Shown here: in pieces, positions 59,452 through 64,000 of the stretch | Layout: the number at the start of each line of letters is the position of its first letter | Position numbering within the stretch: the stretch's first letter is position 1 | DNA from: Burkholderia sp. lig30 | GTDB lineage: Bacteria > Pseudomonadota > Gammaproteobacteria > Burkholderiales > Burkholderiaceae | Reading direction: 5' to 3' | Length of the DNA: 64,000 nt | NCBI RefSeq assembly: GCF_000687455.2 | Contig: NZ_JGVW01000088.1 | Span: 1-64,000, forward strand | Notes under the pieces: model-generated | What the model was told of the DNA's origin: nothing | The model's database searches: none | The model's input: only the letters and a program-made list of their open reading frames with translations | Made by a program: the position numbers and the translations under genes

Positions 59452-60666
59452 TCAATCGTCGCGCAGGAACAGTTCCTGCAGGTCGTTGAGGAAGCGCTGT
59501 CCGAGCGGCGTCGGCGCGACGTGCGCGTGATCGCGCTCGATCAGCCCGCGCCGTTCGGCTTCCTTCAGCGCGGCTTCGATCGTGCTCATCGGCAGGCCGG
59601 TGCGCTCCGCGAAGCTGTGCACCGGGAACCCTTCGACGAGCCGCAGCGTGTTCAGCATGAACTCGAACGGCAGGTCGCGCGCGCCGACCTCGCGCTCCTC
59701 CTGCACCGGCGTGCCCGCTTTCGCCTGCTCGATGAAGGTCGCCGGATGCTTGTAGCGCGCCTGCCGCAGGATGCGGTTCGGGAACGACAGCTTGGTGTGC
59801 GCGCCCGCGCCGATGCCCAGGTAGTCGCCGAAGCGCCAGTAGTTCAGGTTGTGCTTGCACTGGCGATGCGGCTTCGCGTACGCGGACACCTCGTAGCGTT
59901 CGTAGCCGGCCTCGGCGGTGCGCGCGTGGATCCAGTCCTGCATGTCGGCCGACGCGTCGTCATCCGGCACGACGGGCGGGAACTTCGCGAACAGCGTGTT
60001 CGGCTCGAGCGTCAGGTGATACAGCGACAGGTGCGGCGGCGCGAACGACAGCGCGGTCTCGATGTCGGTGCGGCATTCGTCGAGCGTCTGGCCCGGCAGC
60101 GCGAACATCAGGTCGAGATTGAAGTTGTCGAACGTGTGCGCGGCGACCTCGACCGCGGCGCGCGCCTGCGCGGCGTCGTGGATGCGCCCGAGCGCCTTCA
60201 GGTGCGCTTCGTTGAAGCTCTGGATGCCGACCGACAGGCGGTTTACGCCGCTGGCGCGGAATTGCGCGAACTTCGCGGCCTCGAACGTGCCCGGATTCGC
60301 CTCGAGCGTGATTTCGGCATCGGCGTCGAGCGGCAGCAGCGCGCGCACGTCGGACAGCAGGCGGTCGAGCCCGGCCGCCGACAGCAGGCTCGGCGTGCCG
60401 CCGCCGATGAATACCGTGTGGACCTGCCGGCCCCAGACGAGCGGCAGCGCCTGCTCGAGATCGGCGCGCAGCGCGTCGAGATAATCCGCCTCGGGAAACT
60501 GCTCGCCTTTCCATTCGTGCGAATTGAAGTCGCAGTACGGGCACTTGCGCACGCACCACGGGAAATGCACATACAGCGCGAGCGGCGGCAGCGAGGCCAG
60601 GCGCACCTGGCCGGGCGACGAGAAGGTCGCGACGACGCGCGCACCGGTGTCGGCAGCCTGGCTCAT
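59452..60666 (-). CDS. hemW: Radical SAM heme chaperone HemW
   Basis: 404 residues. The iron-sulfur motif CVRKCPYC (CxxxCxxC) stands near residue 38 in the usual HFPWC context. Also GGGTPSLL and the C-terminal HNLNYWRFGDYLGIGAGAHT, characteristic of HemW. It was once annotated as an oxygen-independent coproporphyrinogen oxidase but acts in heme delivery. The start at 60666 has GGGAGATG upstream. The rdgB gene precedes with a gap of 64 bases. Confidence 0.92.
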   Translation of the reverse strand: MSQAADTGARVVATFSSPGQVRLASLPPLALYVHFPWCVRKCPYCDFNSHEWKGEQFPEADYLDALRADLEQALPLVWGRQVHTVFIGGGTPSLLSAAGLDRLLSDVRALLPLDADAEITLEANPGTFEAAKFAQFRASGVNRLSVGIQSFNEAHLKALGRIHDAAQARAAVEVAAHTFDNFNLDLMFALPGQTLDECRTDIETALSFAPPHLSLYHLTLEPNTLFAKFPPVVPDDDASADMQDWIHARTAEAGYERYEVSAYAKPHRQCKHNLNYWRFGDYLGIGAGAHTKLSFPNRILRQARYKHPATFIEQAKAGTPVQEEREVGARDLPFEFMLNTLRLVEGFPVHSFAERTGLPMSTIEAALKEAERRGLIERDHAHVAPTPLGQRFLNDLQELFLRDD

Positions 60667-60730
60667 GCTGTCATCTCCCGCCGGGCCGCTCCCTCGGGGG
60701 GCAGCGAGCGGATGTGAGCGTGGGGACACT

Positions 60731-61357
60731 TCATATTTCCTCCGGAATACGCTCGAGGAGCGCCTTCAGCGCGAGCGCGCGATGGCTCAGCGCGTTCTTC
60801 ACGGCCGGCTCGAGCTCGGCTGCCGTCGCGCCGAGCGCGGGCACGAAAAAGTGCGGATCGTAGCCGAACCCGTGCGCGCCGCGCGGCGTGTCGACGATCT
60901 CGCCGTGCCAGCGCCCCTCGGCGATCAGCGGCTCCGGATCGTCGGCATGGCGCACCAGTGCGAGCACGCAGCAGTAGTAGGCGCGCCGGTCGTCGACACC
61001 GCGCAGCGTGTCGACGAGATGCGCGTTGTTCGCCGCGTCGCTCTTGTCCAGGCCCGCGCGCTGCGCGTAGCGCGCCGAGTAGACGCCGGGCGCGCCGCGC
61101 AGCGCGCGCACGCACAGCCCGGAATCGTCGGCGATCGCGGGCAGCCCGGTGAGCCGCGACGCATGCCGCGCTTTCGCCAGCGCGTTCTCGACGAAGGTGA
61201 CGAACGGCTCGTCGGCCTCCGGCACCGCCAGTTCGCCTTGCGGGAGCACTTCGATGCCGACCGTCGAAAACAGCGCGGAAAACTCGCGCAGCTTGCCCGG
61301 ATTGTTCGAGGCCAGCACGAGGCGCGCAAGCGGCGGCGCGCGGCGGTCGTCAGTCAT
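60731..61357 (-). CDS. rdgB: XTP/dITP diphosphatase (RdgB/HAM1)
   Basis: 208 residues. Cleanses the nucleotide pool of XTP, ITP and d[36 protein letters not shown] and GFGYDPHFF are the family motifs. It overlaps the rph stop by eight bases, so rph-rdgB-hemW is likely one transcript, a frequent order in proteobacteria. Confidence 0.95.
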   Translation of the reverse strand: MTDDRRAPPLARLVLASNNPGKLREFSALFSTVGIEVLPQGELAVPEADEPFVTFVENALAKARHASRLTGLPAIADDSGLCVRALRGAPGVYSARYAQRAGLDKSDAANNAHLVDTLRGVDDRRAYYCCVLALVRHADDPEPLIAEGRWHGEIVDTPRGAHGFGYDPHFFVPALGATAAELEPAVKNALSHRALALKALLERIPEEI

Positions 61358-62090
61358 GGCGCACGCCCAGCGCGTCTTTCTGCAGACGAACCAGCTCGCC
61401 GATCCCCGCCTGCGCGAGGTCGAGCAGCGCGTTCATCTCGTCGCGCGAGAACGGCACGCCTTCGGCGGTGCCCTGCACTTCGACGAAGCCGCCCGCGCCC
61501 GTCATCACGACGTTCATGTCGGTGTCGCACTGCGAATCCTCGGCGTAGTCGAGATCGAGCACCGGCGCGCCCTCGAACACGCCGACCGAGATCGCGGCCA
61601 CGTAGTCGGTGATCGGCGAGCGCTCGAGCTTGCCGGCCGCGATCAGCTTCGACACGGCGTCGTGCGCGGCGACGAACGCGCCGGTGATGCTCGCGGTGCG
61701 CGTGCCGCCGTCGGCCTGGATCACGTCGCAGTCGATATGGATCGTGCGCGGGCCGAGCGTGTCCAGATCGAACACGGCGCGCAGCGCGCGGCCGATCAGG
61801 CGCTGGATTTCCTGGGTGCGGCCGGTCTGCTTGCCGCGTGCGGCCTCGCGGTCGCTGCGCGTGTGCGTCGCGCGCGGCAGCATCCCGTATTCGGCGGTCA
61901 GCCAGCCTTGTCCGCGCTCGCGCAGGAACTCCGGCACGCGTTCGACGACGCTTGCCGTGCAGATCACCTTGGTGTCGCCGAATTCGACCAGCACGGAGCC
62001 TTCGGCGTGCTTCGTGTAGTGGCGCGTGATCGCGACCTTGCGGAGTTGGTCGGCGCTGCGGCCGCTCGGGCGGGAAACGGAATGCGTCAT
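61350..62090 (-). CDS. rph: Ribonuclease PH
   Basis: 246 residues. Phosphorolytic 3'-exonuclease that trims tRNA precursors. [46 protein letters not shown] and [14 protein letters not shown] match the family throughout. First gene of the rph-rdgB-hemW unit, divergent from yicC. Confidence 0.96.
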   Translation of the reverse strand: MTHSVSRPSGRSADQLRKVAITRHYTKHAEGSVLVEFGDTKVICTASVVERVPEFLRERGQGWLTAEYGMLPRATHTRSDREAARGKQTGRTQEIQRLIGRALRAVFDLDTLGPRTIHIDCDVIQADGGTRTASITGAFVAAHDAVSKLIAAGKLERSPITDYVAAISVGVFEGAPVLDLDYAEDSQCDTDMNVVMTGAGGFVEVQGTAEGVPFSRDEMNALLDLAQAGIGELVRLQKDALGVRHD

Positions 62091-62263
62091 GAGGGAATGG
62101 AGACTTCAGGAGGAAACCTCGATTCTAGCGCCGAACGGCGGCACCGCCCGGCGGGGTGGCCGGCAAAAATGGGATAATGCGCGTTTGCCGCCCCGCGCCC
62201 CGGATGCGCCGGGCGCCTCGAAATTCCCCGGCCCGCGAGGGCATCCAGACGGCGAGACAAACC

Positions 62264-63187
62264 ATGATCTACAGCATGACGGGCTATGCGAGCGCGACGC
62301 GCGAACTCGCGGCGGCTTCAGGCAACGGCGGCACCAGCGTGTCGGTCGAATTGCGTACCGTGAACTCGCGTTTTCTCGACCTGAATTTCCGCATGCCCGA
62401 CGACGTGCGCGCGTGCGAGCCGGCGCTGCGCGAGATGTTGATGACGAAGCTGTCGCGCGGCAAGGTGGACGTGCGCATCAACCTGCAGCGCGGCGAGCAG
62501 AGCATCGGCGCGGGCGCGCTGAACCAGGCGGCGCTCGGTCAGCTCGCCGAGCTGGAGCGCTCGGTGCTCGACGCGTTCCCCGGCGTCGGCCGCCTGCGCT
62601 CGGGCGAGATCCTGCGCTGGCCCGGCGTGCTCGCCGAGAGCGGCGTGTCGGCCGACGCGATCCGCGACGCGGTGCTCGCATGCGGCAAGGAAGCGATCGG
62701 CGAGCTCGTCGTGGTGCGCTCGCGCGAAGGCGCGCAGCTTGCCGCGATGCTGCTGTCGAACGTCGCCGAGATGGAGGCGATCGTCGCGCGCATCACGCCG
62801 CTCGTGCCGGAGCTGATCGCGAAGCACCAGCAGAAGATCGTCGAGCGGCTGCAGGAAGCGCTCGGTTTCGCGGCGCCGGAAGGCAGCGCGCCGATCGTGT
62901 CGCGCGAGGAGGCCGCCGAGCGCATCCGTCAGGAAGTGACGATGTACGGCATCCGGATCGACGTCGCGGAAGAGCTGTCGCGGCTCACCGCGCACCTGAA
63001 CGAAACGCGTCATGTGATCGAGAAGGGCGGCCGCGTCGGCAAGCGCCTCGACTTCATGATGCAGGAACTGAATCGCGAAGCGAACACGCTCGGCTCGAAA
63101 GCGGCGGCCAAGGAACTGGCCGACGCGTCGATGGCGCTCAAGCTCCTGATCGAGCAGATGCGTGAGCAAGTGCAAAACCTGGAGTAA
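62264..63187 (+). CDS. yicC: YicC family endoribonuclease
   Basis: 307 residues. The N-terminal MIYSMTGYASATREL and VELRTVNSRFLDLNFRMP, the DUF1732 C-terminal KRLDFMMQELNREANTLGSKA and an overall coiled-coil middle are typical. E. coli YicC is an endoribonuclease that affects sRNA RyhB. The start at 62264 is fixed by MxYSMTGYA. A GGATAATGC -10 candidate lies about 90 bases upstream. Followed after six bases by gmk. Confidence 0.93.
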   Translation: MIYSMTGYASATRELAAASGNGGTSVSVELRTVNSRFLDLNFRMPDDVRACEPALREMLMTKLSRGKVDVRINLQRGEQSIGAGALNQAALGQLAELERSVLDAFPGVGRLRSGEILRWPGVLAESGVSADAIRDAVLACGKEAIGELVVVRSREGAQLAAMLLSNVAEMEAIVARITPLVPELIAKHQQKIVERLQEALGFAAPEGSAPIVSREEAAERIRQEVTMYGIRIDVAEELSRLTAHLNETRHVIEKGGRVGKRLDFMMQELNREANTLGSKAAAKELADASMALKLLIEQMREQVQNLE

Positions 63188-63877
<690 letters not shown>

Positions 63878-63937
63878 CGGTGCCGGACGAGGCACATAAG
63901 GTAGAATAAGCAATATATTCAGAAGGAATGACCCAAC

Positions 63938-64000
63938 ATGGCTCGCATTACTGTCGAAGACTGCCTGAAGCAGATCCCGAACCGCTTCGAACTGGCGCTC
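63938..64000 (+). CDS. rpoZ: RNA polymerase omega subunit (partial, cut by window end)
   Basis: The first 21 codons (MARITVEDCLKQIPNRFELAL) are inside the window; the rest lies beyond it. The sequence is the canonical omega N-terminus. AGAAGGA stands before the ATG and TAGAAT lies about 30 bases upstream. In this gene order relA/spoT normally follows, outside the window. Confidence 0.93.
   Translation, partial: MARITVEDCLKQIPNRFELAL

Overview
The window is a GC-rich (about two thirds G+C) stretch of a bacterial chromosome that reads as a member of the genus Burkholderia, probably the cepacia complex or a close relative. This is inferred from the fused glucokinase/HexR gene, the ribBX-nusB order, the linked minCDE cluster, the methyl-accepting protein style and strong G/C third-position codon use. 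It is mostly core chromosome. I see no rRNA, prophage, insertion sequence or CRISPR array. Start codons are my choices from Shine-Dalgarno-like sequences, family length and spacing.

Layout: 0-5 kb holds a sirtuin, an exported S53 protease, crcB with a DUF190 gene, a YggT protein and a DUF2520 protein. 5-11 kb holds a Tyr/Pro-rich exported protein, a threonine dehydratase-like enzyme, ubiD with a LysE exporter, a possible small RNA and a membrane-anchored lytic transglycosylase. 11-15 kb is a minus-strand block with an aminotransferase, nusB-ribH-ribBX and a DUF1993 gene. 15.6-24.1 kb is a signalling region: a membrane GGDEF protein, a TPR-sulfotransferase, a globin-GAF-EAL protein, and a four-gene operon that matches the SiaABCD phospho-switch of Pseudomonas (PPM phosphatase, GHKL-like kinase, DUF1987 protein, diguanylate cyclase). 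24.1-27.2 kb holds aceA, a gene-free stretch that looks unlike its surroundings, and a TacAT-type toxin-antitoxin pair.

27.3-36.7 kb contains ribE, ribD and hemL, an EVE-like protein, a Bcr/CflA efflux pump, and the Entner-Doudoroff entry operon zwf-pgl-glk/hexR with a near-perfect HexR operator upstream. 37-41 kb carries two chemoreceptors. 40.7-49.7 kb holds a TRIC-type channel, an Smr protein, trxB, then ftsK-lolA-rarA-serS followed by tRNA-Ser(CGA). 49.9-54.1 kb has a third chemoreceptor, a GNAT protein and minCDE. 54.1-59.4 kb has a ClC channel, a tiny membrane protein, an MHS transporter, a TonB-like lipoprotein, two uncharacterised small proteins and tRNA-Ser(TGA). The end of the window holds hemW-rdgB-rph on the minus strand, diverging from yicC-gmk-rpoZ (rpoZ cut by the window edge).

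The main themes are flavin biosynthesis split over two loci, glucose catabolism with its own regulator, and a dense c-di-GMP/chemotaxis signalling set. Two of the three chemoreceptor genes, and less clearly the globin-EAL gene, have sigma-28-like promoter sequences, which would tie them to the flagellar regulon.
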